Source: Escherichia fergusonii ATCC 35469
Lineage (GTDB): Bacteria; Pseudomonadota; Gammaproteobacteria; Enterobacterales; Enterobacteriaceae
Assembly: GCF_000026225.1 (NCBI RefSeq)
Contig: NC_011740.1
Span: forward strand, 4,464,001-4,528,000
Reading direction: 5' to 3'
DNA: 64,000 nucleotides
Shown: one piece after another, positions 53,650 to 61,549 of the stretch
How the letters are laid out: each line of letters opens with the position of its first letter
Numbering within the stretch: the first letter of the stretch is position 1
Notes under the pieces: model-generated
Told to the model about the DNA's origin: nothing
Database searches by the model: none
What the model saw: the letters and a program-made list of their open reading frames with translations, nothing else
Translations under genes and position numbers: made by a program

Positions 53650-54118
53650 TTTGCTGTTCCTCATCATATCGCCCCTGCAAGGTCGGTTGGTTTCTCCACA
53701 AAACAGAGAAGAACACCTGCGGTGGCAGCCGCCCGGATGGATTGGGTTATGAGCCCGTCGTCCGGTGATGCTCTTCTCTGTTTTGTAAAAAGAGCGGTAC
53801 CAGCTGGAAGCAAGGGTACAAACTGGTACCGCCAAGACTACACACAGCATAAAGTTGTGGTGCCGGGTGCCTCCCGGTGCCTGGCGAAGGTTGCACACCA
53901 GGCGGGTGGGTATCCACAGAAGGTCGACTGTCAGCCTCAACCTTAACCCGCGTGCGCTGAGCCGCATTCACCACAACGCTAAGGATTCTCTCTGGTTGAA
54001 AATACTTAGCTGTTATGTGCCTGCTTTTAGCCACATCAGGCGAGGTGGACCTGGTTATTCCCCAACAACAAGGATTCGGTTAATCTGGATATCCCCAACA
54101 ACAATAAGAGTATTCAAT
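53650..54118. other. Hairpin-rich non-coding region upstream of yfdP
   Basis: 469 bp without a credible gene. A 15-bp perfect inverted repeat (ACAAAACAGAGAAGA at 53698-53712 and its complement at 53772-53786) encloses a 59-nt loop. A second 10-bp repeat (GCGGTACCAG at 53794-53803 and complement at 53823-53832) and a CCGGG/CCCGG stem near 53867-53881 follow. It probably contains the yfdP promoter and a structured RNA or regulatory element. See findings. Confidence 0.6.
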
Positions 54119-54634
54119 GTGATCGCTGAATTAACGGCAGCAATGACGGCTATTCGTGAAATAGCCCAGATTGCAAAACTAATGAACGAGGCAAAAACTC
54201 AAGCTGAAGTAAATGCGGCTATTGGTGAGCTGAACTCAAAGCTTGTGTCTATTCAGCGCGAATGCGTGTCTCTCGTTGAACTGGTGGGCTCTTATCAAGA
54301 AATAAATGCTTCTCTCAAAGCTAAAATTGCAGAATTCGAAAACTTTGAGGCTCAGACGGAAGGCTATATCCTTAACCAACTTGAGTCGGGTACTTTTGTA
54401 TACTCGAAGGAGGTAATCGTGAACGGTGGCAGCATAACCATGCATCTTTGCCCAAAATGTTTTGGACAAAAGATAGTATCGATACTTCAACCATTCCCGG
54501 TTAGCGAAGATGAGCTTTTTCATAAAAGCAGGTGCCTCCACTGTGAAAATAAGTTTCTGATGAATAAAAATCCAGATTACGTATCGCCTCCATCCATTGA
54601 GGAGTTGTCCAGAAAACTTAACGGCAATCTGTAG
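54119..54634 (+). CDS. Phage protein with coiled coil and zinc-knuckle region
   Basis: 171 residues from GTG 54119 (MIAELTAAMTAI when initiated with fMet) with AAGAG upstream. The N-terminal half (about residues 1-90) is a predicted coiled coil rich in A, E, L and K. The C-terminal half carries CPKCFGQKI and CLHCENKF, two CxxC pairs that could bind zinc. Sits between the non-coding region and the repressor, in the position of early lambdoid accessory genes. Function unknown. Confidence 0.75.
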   Translation: MIAELTAAMTAIREIAQIAKLMNEAKTQAEVNAAIGELNSKLVSIQRECVSLVELVGSYQEINASLKAKIAEFENFEAQTEGYILNQLESGTFVYSKEVIVNGGSITMHLCPKCFGQKIVSILQPFPVSEDELFHKSRCLHCENKFLMNKNPDYVSPPSIEELSRKLNGNL

Positions 54635-54669
54635 ATTGCTACTGTTGTGGATATCCAGATTGTTAAAGA

Positions 54670-54700
54670 GCGAAGCGTGCACTAGGGCGCTTTTTTGTTG
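54670..54700 (+). terminator. Terminator after the coiled-coil gene
   Basis: AAGCG and CGCTT pair around TGCACTAGGG, with TTTTTTG following. Confidence 0.6.
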
Positions 54701-54783
54701 CTAACGAATCATCTAGGACTTCATATGCCTCAGGCGGCTACTTCGTGGGCGTCCTGCCTGTTCGTTATCTTTGACATAGAATC

Positions 54784-54805
54784 TAACTTAACTTAGTTTT
54801 TAAGG
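54784..54805. promoter_or_regulatory. Additional operator-like site downstream of the repressor gene
   Basis: AACTTAACTTAGTTTTTAAG contains the same CTTAGTTTT core found twice in the repressor-cro control region, placing a third candidate site on the other side of the repressor gene. Confidence 0.45.
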
Positions 54806-54842
54806 CAAGAGAAAACACCAAACTTTTCTTAGCTTGGTGCCT
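54806..54842 (-). terminator. Repressor gene terminator
   Basis: On the minus strand CACCAA and TTGGTG pair around GCTAAGAAAAGT, followed by TTTTCTCTT. Confidence 0.65.
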
Positions 54843-54861
54843 TAGTTAGAGAAGGGAGGTA

Positions 54862-55488
54862 CTAGAGTTCGTATTGAACTCCTTTGACTACACCAATGAT
54901 CAGGCAATTACCATTGATCGGGATGTTGGGATACCGGGGATTCAATGGTACTAAAAACTTTTGAGGACCATCGATGACTAATTTTTTTACTGTAGCTTCG
55001 TTCGTTCCATCAAGTCGAGCAATGACTATTTTTCCATGACGAGGTTCTGCATCAGGATCTACAATCACTGTTGCACCTTCTGGTATTGTTGGGAGGCCAT
55101 TAGGGTTAGTCATGGAGTCGCCTTTAACTTCTAATGCAAATGAGTTATCACCAATCTTTAAAGATGTATCTACCCACTTGTCCACTTCACTAAACACTTC
55201 TGCTGCCCTGCACTCAGTAAACTGCCCAGCCTGAACCCACGAAATTACAGGAACTCTGCGCATGTTTGTGACGAGTTTGCCTTCAAACTCAGCACCATAA
55301 AGAATGTAATCTATTGACGTATTAAAGAACTTCGCTAATTTCGAAAGTGCTTCCCCGCCAGGGACATTGATGTCTTTTTCCCAGTACCCCACAGCAACGT
55401 CACTTACCCCACAAAATTTACCCAATTCTTTCTGGGACGTTCTGGTAACCCTTCTCAGAGCTTTTATACGCTGACCAACCGTTTCCAT
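54862..55488 (-). CDS. LexA-like phage repressor (CI)
   Basis: 208-residue prophage repressor. The N-terminal HTH_3 domain (about residues 5-60) is followed by an S24 autoproteolysis domain. The Ala-Gly cleavage site is at 87-88 (VQAGQF), the catalytic Ser125 lies in KGDSM, and Lys168 is in EATVKKL, 43 residues later as in lambda CI. It should be inactivated by RecA during DNA damage, inducing the phage. Minus strand, divergent from the Cro-like gene. Confidence 0.93.
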   Translation of the reverse strand: METVGQRIKALRRVTRTSQKELGKFCGVSDVAVGYWEKDINVPGGEALSKLAKFFNTSIDYILYGAEFEGKLVTNMRRVPVISWVQAGQFTECRAAEVFSEVDKWVDTSLKIGDNSFALEVKGDSMTNPNGLPTIPEGATVIVDPDAEPRHGKIVIARLDGTNEATVKKLVIDGPQKFLVPLNPRYPNIPINGNCLIIGVVKGVQYEL

Positions 55489-55586
55489 AGGAGCACCATT
55501 TCTTGAATTGCTAAGTAATCTTAGTTTTTATTGACCTAAGATAGATTGATAATTAACATCTAATAAAACTTAGTTTTGGAGAGCGT
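55489..55586. promoter_or_regulatory. Repressor-Cro operator region
   Basis: 98 bp between the divergent genes contain CTTAGTTTTTATTGACCTAAG near 55519 (a partial palindrome CTTAG...CTAAG; only 20 bases of it are quoted as key) and ACTTAGTTTTGG near 55568. These repeated CTTAG cores are the likely CI/Cro operators. Confidence 0.65.
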
Positions 55587-55787
55587 ATGACAACTGACGA
55601 TATCGAAAGCTACTTCGGCAGTATTGAGAAAGTTGCTGCTTTTTTCGGCATAACAACTGAAGCCGTTTATCAGTGGCGAAACCGTCCGGGCCGGTTAATT
55701 CCAAAAGGACGTGCAGCAGAAGCTGCATATAGAACTTGCGGACGCTTGCTATTTAAACCTGAGCTTTATGAAAAATCTAATGGATAA
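55587..55787 (+). CDS. Cro-like repressor
   Basis: 66-residue protein of the lambdoid Cro family (Cro/YdaS-type), with a helix-turn-helix at about residues 14-33 (VAAFFGITTEAVYQWRN). GAGAG precedes the ATG. It competes with the LexA-like repressor for the shared operators to set the lytic state. Confidence 0.88.
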   Translation: MTTDDIESYFGSIEKVAAFFGITTEAVYQWRNRPGRLIPKGRAAEAAYRTCGRLLFKPELYEKSNG

Positions 55788-55824
55788 ATCGATTAACAGA
55801 AACCACAGAACGATGAGGCTAACC

Positions 55825-56376
55825 GTGGGTAATCATCACTGGAAAATAGAAAAACAGCCTGTGTGGTACGTGAAAGCTGTCAGAAAAACTATCGCGGCGT
55901 TGCCGGGTGGTTACGCTGAAGCGGCTGACTGGCTCGATGTAACAGAAAACGCTTTATTCAACCGCCTTCGTGCAGATGGCGATCAGATTTTCCCGCTGGG
56001 ATGGGCAATGGTTTTACAGCGTGCTGGTGGCACTCACTTCATTGCTGATGCTGTGGCGCAGTCTGCAAATGGCGTCTTTGTGTCTCTTCCTGACATCGAG
56101 GATGTGGACAACGCCGATATCAACCAACGCCTGCTGGAGGTCATTGAACAGATCGGCAGTTATTCAAAACAGATTCGTTCAGCAATTGAAGACGGTGTAG
56201 TGGAACCGCATGAGAAGACAGCAATTAACGATGAGCTGTACCTCTCAATTTCGAAGCTGCAGGAGCATGCAGCACTGGTCTACAAAATCTTTTGCGTTTC
56301 AGAAAGTAGTGACGCCCGCGAGTGTGCAGCTCCGGGCGCCGTGGCGTGTCGTGACTGTGGAGAAACTAACGCATGA
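55825..56376 (+). CDS. ymfL: CII/CP76-type phage regulator, YmfL-like
   Basis: About 183 residues from GTG 55825, chosen for TGAGG six bases upstream; ATG 55813 and 55780 are alternatives. The region resembles YmfL of the e14 prophage and the CP76/CII family: YVKAVRKTIAALPGGYAEAA followed by DWLDVTENALFNRLR is a helix-turn-helix. The C-terminal CRDCGETNA contains two Cys. It is probably an early transcription activator or replication-coupled regulator. Confidence 0.8.
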   Translation: MGNHHWKIEKQPVWYVKAVRKTIAALPGGYAEAADWLDVTENALFNRLRADGDQIFPLGWAMVLQRAGGTHFIADAVAQSANGVFVSLPDIEDVDNADINQRLLEVIEQIGSYSKQIRSAIEDGVVEPHEKTAINDELYLSISKLQEHAALVYKIFCVSESSDARECAAPGAVACRDCGETNA

Positions 56377-56711
56377 ACAGTTTAACAATACACTACCGTC
56401 GCTCGCAACTGATTGCGCTTCCTGTACCGGGTGGAAAAGCGAAGGTGGAGTATTGCTATGCAGTAAATGTACCAGGTGACAGGGAAATTGTAACCCACAG
56501 CTTTGCTGAGTGGGCTGTGGGTGATTTCAACCGGCAGAAGGAGACAGTCCTTTGCGACAAGTTAACCGCTGGTTCAAAGATCACTACGGAGTACCCGTCA
56601 GAGTCATTCGTTGGGAGCCGGAAACACAACGGGTTATCTACCTCCGTGAAGGCTATGAGCATGAGTGCTTCAGCCCGCTCGAACAGTTTCGTCGTAAATT
56701 CAGGGAAATAG
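56373..56711 (+). CDS. ymfM: YmfM-like phage protein (112 residues)
   Basis: The ORF overlaps the CII-type stop by 4 bp and would give a 112-residue protein resembling e14 YmfM. Its first 60 residues (SLTIHYRRSQLIALPVPGG) look ordered, but the C-terminal half is low-complexity serine-rich and overlaps the conserved DUF4222 gene in another frame. Either the C-terminal half is incidental, or the two genes share DNA. Confidence 0.6.
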   Translation: MNSLTIHYRRSQLIALPVPGGKAKVEYCYAVNVPGDREIVTHSFAEWAVGDFNRQKETVLCDKLTAGSKITTEYPSESFVGSRKHNGLSTSVKAMSMSASARSNSFVVNSGK

Positions 56712-56731
56712 AGGTCGGTCATGAGCACTAA
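56552..56731 (+). CDS. DUF4222-like small phage protein (TTG start, overlaps ymfM frame)
   Basis: 59 residues from TTG 56552 (RQVNRWFKDHYGVPVRVIRW as key block), in a different frame from the 112-residue ORF. AAGGAG lies 9 bp upstream. The sequence resembles DUF4222 proteins found before the replication gene in lambdoid phages. The stop overlaps the ATG of the replication gene by 11 bp. It is too short and uses a rare start, so automatic calling may miss it. Confidence 0.75.
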   Translation: MRQVNRWFKDHYGVPVRVIRWEPETQRVIYLREGYEHECFSPLEQFRRKFREIEVGHEH

Positions 56732-57662
56732 ATTAACCGGCTATGTATGGGATGGTTGCGCAGCGTCAGGCATGAAATTATCCAGCGTGGCAATTATGGC
56801 CCGCCTGGCTGATTTCAGTAATGACGAAGGTGTGTGCTGGCCATCAATTGAAACCATTGCCCGTCAGATTGGCGCGGGGATGAGTACCGTCAGAACGGCT
56901 ATCGCACGGCTGGAAGCAGAAGGCTGGTTAACGCGTAAGGCGAGTCGCCAGGGTAACCGCAATGCGTCGAATGTTTATCAGCTTAACGTTGCGAAGCTTC
57001 AGGCAGCGGCATTTTCTCAACTGTCAGATTCTGACCCATCAAAATCTGACGCATCAAAATCTGACCCGTCAAAATTTGATGCGTCGAAATCTGGCAAAAA
57101 AGCGGGTTTTCACCCGTCAGAATCTGGCGGGGATCCGTCAGTAAAATCAAAACATGATCCGTCAGATAAAAAACCTTCTCGTCCGGACGCTTCGCAACCG
57201 GACACGCAGACGGCTGAACAGGATTTTTTAACTCGCCATCCTGATGCGGTTGTATTCAGCCCTAAAAAGCGCCAGTGGGGAACGCAGGATGATTTGACCT
57301 GCGCACAGTGGCTCTGGAAAAAAATCATTGCCCTGTACGAGCAGGCCGCCGAATGTGACGGCGAGGTGGTTCGTCCCAAAGAACCGAACTGGACAGCATG
57401 GGCAAACGAAATTCGCCTGATGTGTGTGCAGGATGGTCGTACTCACAAACAAATCTGCGAGATGTACAGCCGCGTCAGCCGCGATCCGTTCTGGTGCCGT
57501 AACGTGCTCAGCCCGTCGAAGTTGCGGGAAAAATGGGATGAGCTTTCCCTGCGCTTATCGCCGTCCGTCAGCACGCACACAGAAAAACGTGAAGACCCGT
57601 ACTTCAAAGCCAGTTACGACAACGTGGACTACAGCCAGATCCCGGCAGGATTCAGGGGGTGA
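56721..57662 (+). CDS. Phage replication initiator (O-like, helix-turn-helix)
   Basis: 313 residues. The N-terminal winged helix (SSVAIMARLADFSNDEGVCW and STVRTAIARLEAEGWLTRKA) is of the phage replisome-organiser type. A central S/K/D-rich linker encoded by 15-bp DNA repeats (57030-57089) and a C-terminal conserved domain follow, ending SQIPAGFRG. The tail closely matches DnaT's NQIPPGFRG. It probably binds the origin through the N-terminus and recruits host DnaB or DnaC. The linker region itself looks like an origin, as in lambda O. Confidence 0.83.
   Translation: MSTKLTGYVWDGCAASGMKLSSVAIMARLADFSNDEGVCWPSIETIARQIGAGMSTVRTAIARLEAEGWLTRKASRQGNRNASNVYQLNVAKLQAAAFSQLSDSDPSKSDASKSDPSKFDASKSGKKAGFHPSESGGDPSVKSKHDPSDKKPSRPDASQPDTQTAEQDFLTRHPDAVVFSPKKRQWGTQDDLTCAQWLWKKIIALYEQAAECDGEVVRPKEPNWTAWANEIRLMCVQDGRTHKQICEMYSRVSRDPFWCRNVLSPSKLREKWDELSLRLSPSVSTHTEKREDPYFKASYDNVDYSQIPAGFRG
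57030..57094 (+). repeat. Iteron-like 15-bp tandem repeats inside the replication gene
   Basis: Four direct repeats of TCTGACSCRTCAAAA start at 57030, 57045, 57060 and 57075 (the last degenerate), and a fifth partial copy begins at 57090. A short hairpin (CGGGTTTTCACCCG) and an AT-rich tract (57140-57180) follow. The layout matches lambdoid phage origins located within the O gene. Confidence 0.75.
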
Positions 57663-57664
57663 TC

Positions 57665-58153
57665 ATGAGTCTTTTGAATGACGTTCAGAAATTCATTGAA
57701 GCCCATCCGGGCTGTACTTCCGGAGACATTGCGGATGCTTTTGCAGGTTACTCACGGCAGCGCGTTCTGCAGTCAGCAAGCAAGTTACGTCAGAGTGGGC
57801 GTGTGGCTCACCGTTGTGAAGGAGATACACGCAGACATTTCCCGCGCCTGACTGAGAGAGCGCAGGAGCCGGAACCACAATCTGTTCGTGAAACCAGACC
57901 TGTGCGCAATTTCTATGTCGGCACTAACGACCCCCGGGTGATTTTGTGCCTGACCCGCCAGGCTGAAGAACTGGAGTCCAGGGGCTTATTCCGTCGAGCT
58001 GCAACGGTGTGGATGGCGGCATTCCGTGAAAGCCACTCCCAGCCAGAACGAAACAATTTTCTGGCGCGTCGTGAGCAGTGTTTACGGAAAAGCAGCAAGC
58101 GCGCTGCATCGGGTGAAGAGTGGTATCTGTCAGGGAATTACGTGGGGGCTTAA
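57665..58153 (+). CDS. PerC-family transcriptional regulator homologue
   Basis: 162 residues from ATG 57665. An N-terminal winged helix-like region (GCTSGDIADAFAGYSRQRVLQ) resembles a small DNA-binding fold, and the C-terminal ESRGLFRRAATVWMAAFRE matches the PerC/Pch family. PerC-like phage proteins can activate LEE genes in pathogenic E. coli, but this copy sits in the replication module and its role is not shown. It overlaps the next gene by one base. Confidence 0.75.
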   Translation: MSLLNDVQKFIEAHPGCTSGDIADAFAGYSRQRVLQSASKLRQSGRVAHRCEGDTRRHFPRLTERAQEPEPQSVRETRPVRNFYVGTNDPRVILCLTRQAEELESRGLFRRAATVWMAAFRESHSQPERNNFLARREQCLRKSSKRAASGEEWYLSGNYVGA

Positions 58154-58479
58154 TGACGACGTTAACTCAATGCCAGCAGCAGGTGCTGGATATGCTGATT
58201 TCTTACCAGAAAGAACGTGGCTTCCCGCCAACCAATCAGGAGGTGGCAACCATGCTGGGATACCGTTCGGTGAATGCAGCGGTGGAGCATCTTCGCGCAC
58301 TGGAGAAAAAAGGCGTCATCACAATAAAGCGTGGCGTGGCCCGGGGGATAACGCTTCATACCGCAGTGAAGGACGACGACAGCGAGGCGGTCGGGATTAT
58401 CCGCGCACTGCTTGCCGGTGAGGAATACGCCAGGCTGCGTGCAACTCACTGGTTACATGAAAGGGGCTTGAAAGTATGA
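58153..58479 (+). CDS. LexA-DNA-binding-domain phage protein
   Basis: 108 residues from ATG 58153 (TAATG overlap with the previous gene). The N-terminal LexA-type winged helix (PTNQEVATMLGYRSVNAAVEHLRALEKKG, key residues only) is followed by a short C-terminal region, without the LexA peptidase. It may modulate SOS-type or phage promoters. Overlaps rusA by 4 bp. Confidence 0.85.
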   Translation: MTTLTQCQQQVLDMLISYQKERGFPPTNQEVATMLGYRSVNAAVEHLRALEKKGVITIKRGVARGITLHTAVKDDDSEAVGIIRALLAGEEYARLRATHWLHERGLKV

Positions 58480-58865
58480 AGCTTATCCTGCCTTTCCCGC
58501 CCAGCGTGAACACGTACTGGCGACACCCTAACAAAGGGGCGTTTGCAGGTAAGAGCCTGATAAGCGCGGCGGGGCGAAAATTCCAGAGCGCGGCGTGCGC
58601 TGCAATAGTTGAGCAGTTACGTCGTCTGCCGAAACCAACGTCGGCACCTGCTTCAGTGGAGATCGTGTTGTTTCCTCCTGATAACCGGATCCGCGATCTG
58701 GACAACTATAACAAGGCGCTGTTTGACGCCCTGACCCACGCGGGTGTGTGGGAAGACGACAGTCAGGTGAAAAGAATGCTGGTGGAGTGGGGACCGGTTA
58801 TCCCGGAAGGGAAGGTCGAGATCACTATCAGTAAGTACGAGAAAACGGCGGGTGCAGCCGCCTGA
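58476..58865 (+). CDS. rusA: RusA-family Holliday-junction resolvase
   Basis: 129-residue phage endonuclease that resolves four-way junctions. The DNRIRDLDNYNKALFDALT block contains the catalytic aspartates of the family, and PPSVNTYWRHPNKG starts the fold. It overlaps the previous gene by 4 bp. Full length. Confidence 0.92.
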   Translation: MKLILPFPPSVNTYWRHPNKGAFAGKSLISAAGRKFQSAACAAIVEQLRRLPKPTSAPASVEIVLFPPDNRIRDLDNYNKALFDALTHAGVWEDDSQVKRMLVEWGPVIPEGKVEITISKYEKTAGAAA

Positions 58866-58884
58866 TTAAGAGGAGAAACGAAGT

Positions 58885-59682
58885 ATGAATAATCTGATGG
58901 TTATTGATGGTATTGAAGTTCGTCGTGATGCTTATGGGCGTTACAGCCTGAACGATCTGCACAGGGCTGCTGGTTCTCTGGATAAGCATAAGCCTGCATT
59001 CTGGCTCCGCAATGAGCAAACTGAGCGTTTAATAAGCGAGTTGCAGATTTGCAACTCGGTCAATATAGAGCCAGTTAACGTTATTCGTGGCGGAAATAAC
59101 CAGGGGACGTATGTCTGCAAAGAACTGGTGTATGCCTATGCAATGTGGATCAGCCCGTCATTCCATCTGAAGGTGATCCGTACTTTCGACATGGTAACCA
59201 GCGCACCGGAAAAATTATCCGGACAGGCTGCTGACAAGATGCAGGCTGGTGTGATTCTGCTGGACTTTATGCGCCGGGAATTAAACCTGTCTAACTCTTC
59301 AGTGCTTGGTGCCTGCCAGAAACTCCAGGAGGCTGTTGGCTTACCGAATCTGGCACCGCGCTATGCCATTGATGCTCCTGCTGATGCACACGATGGCTCA
59401 AGTCGCCCCACGCTGTCGCTGAGTGCACTGCTGAGGCAGTATGGTATCCGCCTGACGGCTAATCAGGCATATCACCAGATGGTGAAGCTGGGGATCGTTG
59501 AACAACGCGAACGATACAGCCGTACCGCGATTAACAACATCAAAAAATTCTGGTCGCTGACGGCGAAAGGCTGCATGTTCGGCAAGAACATCACCAGTCC
59601 TGCAAATCCGCGCGAGACGCAGCCGCATTTCTTCGAATCCCGATTCCCTGAGCTGTTAAAGCTGCTCGATACCGTTCATTGA
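58885..59682 (+). CDS. KilA-N domain antirepressor-like protein
   Basis: 265 residues. The N-terminal KilA-N fold (VRRDAYGRYSLNDLHRAAGS and CKELVYAYAMWISPSFHLKV) precedes a C-terminal DNA-binding region (LRQYGIRLTANQAYHQMVKL). Such proteins often act as antirepressors or early regulators in lambdoid phages; no activity is shown here. AAGAGGAG precedes the ATG. Confidence 0.87.
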   Translation: MNNLMVIDGIEVRRDAYGRYSLNDLHRAAGSLDKHKPAFWLRNEQTERLISELQICNSVNIEPVNVIRGGNNQGTYVCKELVYAYAMWISPSFHLKVIRTFDMVTSAPEKLSGQAADKMQAGVILLDFMRRELNLSNSSVLGACQKLQEAVGLPNLAPRYAIDAPADAHDGSSRPTLSLSALLRQYGIRLTANQAYHQMVKLGIVEQRERYSRTAINNIKKFWSLTAKGCMFGKNITSPANPRETQPHFFESRFPELLKLLDTVH

Positions 59683-59689
59683 GGTGACC

Positions 59690-60679
59690 GTGAGAGCACT
59701 ACTGACCCCTGAAATTGCCCCGCGTATGGGGATCGTATTGTTCAGGCCAGGTTCAGAGCTGATGCCCCTGTTTATGCAGGGGCGTGTCCTGCTGGAGCCT
59801 GAGCCGGAACGTTATTCATCTTTCGCCAGTGGTGCCGTTCCGGCGGCATCACAACCGCTGGCGGATGATCCTGCCGTTCGGGCCGTGTTCCGCAATGAGG
59901 CAGTGATCCGTCGTGCTGGTGGTGTGGAATGTCTTGAAAGCTGGTTACTTCGTGAAAAGGGCTGTCAGTGGCCTCATTCCGACTGGCACAGCGAGAACAT
60001 GACCACAATGCGGCACGCTCCGGGAGCAATTCGTCTGTGCTGGCACTGCGATAACCAGCTGCGTGACCAGTTCACGGAACGGCTGGAATCAATGGCAACG
60101 GATAACTGTGCCCGCTGGGTGTTGTCTGTCGTGCGTCGGGATCTCGGTTTTGATGACAGTCACGTTGTGACAATACCGGAACTGTGCTGGTGGCTGGTTC
60201 GTAATGATTTGGCGGATGCCTTACCGGAAAGTGCAGCCCGTAAGGCACTGAGATTACCGAAGCCTGTTGTGCCATCTGTCACCCGGGAAAGTGACCTTGT
60301 GCCTTCGGTTCCTGCCACCAGCATCATCCAGGATAAAGCGAAAAAGGTGCTGGCGCTGAAAGTGGATCCGGAGTCGCCGGAGTCTTTTATGTTACGCCCC
60401 AAACGTCGCCGCTGGGTTAATGAAAAGTACACGCGCTGGGTTAAGACGCAGCCGTGCGCATGTTGTGGAAAGCCAGCTGATGATCCCCACCACCTGATAG
60501 GCCACGGTCAGGGTGGAATGGGTACAAAAGCGCATGATCTCTTTGTGTTGCCTTTGTGCAGAAAGCATCACGACGAGCTGCATGCGGATACCGTGACATT
60601 TGAAGAGAAGTATGGCTCCCAACTGGAGCTGATATTTCGTTTTATCGATCGTGCGCTGGCAATTGGCGTACTGGCGTAA
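59690..60679 (+). CDS. DUF968 phage protein
   Basis: 329 residues from GTG 59690 (RALLTPEIAPRMG); GTG 59684 is a possible alternative. The C-terminal region contains CACCGKPADDPHHLIGHGQG and LCRKHHDELH, an HNH-like/zinc motif, so an endonuclease-type role is plausible. It lies between the KilA-N gene and antiterminator Q, as in several lambdoid phages. Confidence 0.82.
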   Translation: MRALLTPEIAPRMGIVLFRPGSELMPLFMQGRVLLEPEPERYSSFASGAVPAASQPLADDPAVRAVFRNEAVIRRAGGVECLESWLLREKGCQWPHSDWHSENMTTMRHAPGAIRLCWHCDNQLRDQFTERLESMATDNCARWVLSVVRRDLGFDDSHVVTIPELCWWLVRNDLADALPESAARKALRLPKPVVPSVTRESDLVPSVPATSIIQDKAKKVLALKVDPESPESFMLRPKRRRWVNEKYTRWVKTQPCACCGKPADDPHHLIGHGQGGMGTKAHDLFVLPLCRKHHDELHADTVTFEEKYGSQLELIFRFIDRALAIGVLA

Positions 60680-60692
60680 GTGGAGAACGAGC

Positions 60693-61445
60693 ATGAACCT
60701 TGAAGCCTTACCAAAATATTACTCCCCAAAATCTCCAAAATTGAGTGATGCCGCACCGGCGACAGGCTCAGGTGGTTTAACGATTACGGATGTGATGGCT
60801 GCGCAGGGGATGGTGCAGTCGAAAGCACCGCTTGGGTTTGCCTTATTCCTGGCAAAAGCTGGCGTTCAGGATCCTCAGTTTGCGATTGAAGGTCTGCTCA
60901 ATTACGCGATGGCACTGGATAACCCGACATTGAACAAATTGAGTGAAGAAATCCGGTTACAGATCATCCCTTACCTTGTGAGTTTTGCCTTTGCTGATTA
61001 TTCCAGGTCTGCGGCAAGTAAGGCTCGCTGTGAGCCTTGTGCTGGTACTGGATTTCATAATGTATTGCGCGAAGTGGTGAAATACTCCAGAAGCGGGGAG
61101 TCTGTTATCAAGGAAGAGTGGGTGAAGGAACTATGTCAGCATTGTCATGGTAAGGGAGAAGTCAGCACAGCGTGCAGAGGGTGTAAGGGTAAAGGTATTG
61201 TCCTGGATGAAAAAAGGACCCGGCTTCATGGCGCGCCTGTTTATAAGATTTGTGGGCGTTGCAATGGAAACCGGTTTAGTCGTTTACCAACGACACTGGC
61301 GCGGTGTCATGTCCAGAAGCTGGTACCAGACCTGACTGATTATCAGTGGTACAAAGGATATGCAGATGTCATTGATAAACTGGTTACAAAGTGCTGGCAG
61401 GAAGAAGCATATGCTGAGGTGCAATTAAGAAAAGTGACGAGATAA
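60693..61445 (+). CDS. Late-gene antitermination protein Q
   Basis: 250 residues from ATG 60693 with GGAG upstream. Two zinc-ribbon-like repeats (CEPCAGTG and CQHCHGKGE...CRGCKGKG) are characteristic of the lambdoid Q family related to QuuQ of Qin. It binds near the late promoter and lets RNA polymerase pass the terminator at 61551-61577. The promoter TTGCAT-N17-TAAAAT at 61477-61505 is the probable target. Confidence 0.9.
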   Translation: MNLEALPKYYSPKSPKLSDAAPATGSGGLTITDVMAAQGMVQSKAPLGFALFLAKAGVQDPQFAIEGLLNYAMALDNPTLNKLSEEIRLQIIPYLVSFAFADYSRSAASKARCEPCAGTGFHNVLREVVKYSRSGESVIKEEWVKELCQHCHGKGEVSTACRGCKGKGIVLDEKRTRLHGAPVYKICGRCNGNRFSRLPTTLARCHVQKLVPDLTDYQWYKGYADVIDKLVTKCWQEEAYAEVQLRKVTR

Positions 61446-61476
61446 ATGATTTTCGCCGAAGATGGCGACGTAATGC

Positions 61477-61505
61477 TTGCATTTTTCAAAAAATATGGAT
61501 AAAAT
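61477..61505 (+). promoter_or_regulatory. Late promoter (pR'-like)
   Basis: TTGCAT and TAAAAT are separated by exactly 17 bp, 30 bp after the Q stop codon. The GC-rich hairpin at 61551-61577 lies about 45 nt past the predicted start, a typical Q-controlled layout. Confidence 0.7.
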
Positions 61506-61549
61506 TTTTTCAACGATGGGCTTTATATACCCGACGTTAAGAAAAAGTA

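Noticed and set aside
53650..53967. N-terminal extension of the yfdP-like gene
   Set aside because: It crosses the hairpin region and lies upstream of a good ribosome site at 53649; residues are arginine/cysteine-rich and not family-like.
56210..56479. 89-codon frame overlapping ymfL and ymfM
   Set aside because: A shadow in a third frame without ribosome site, crossing two better-supported starts.
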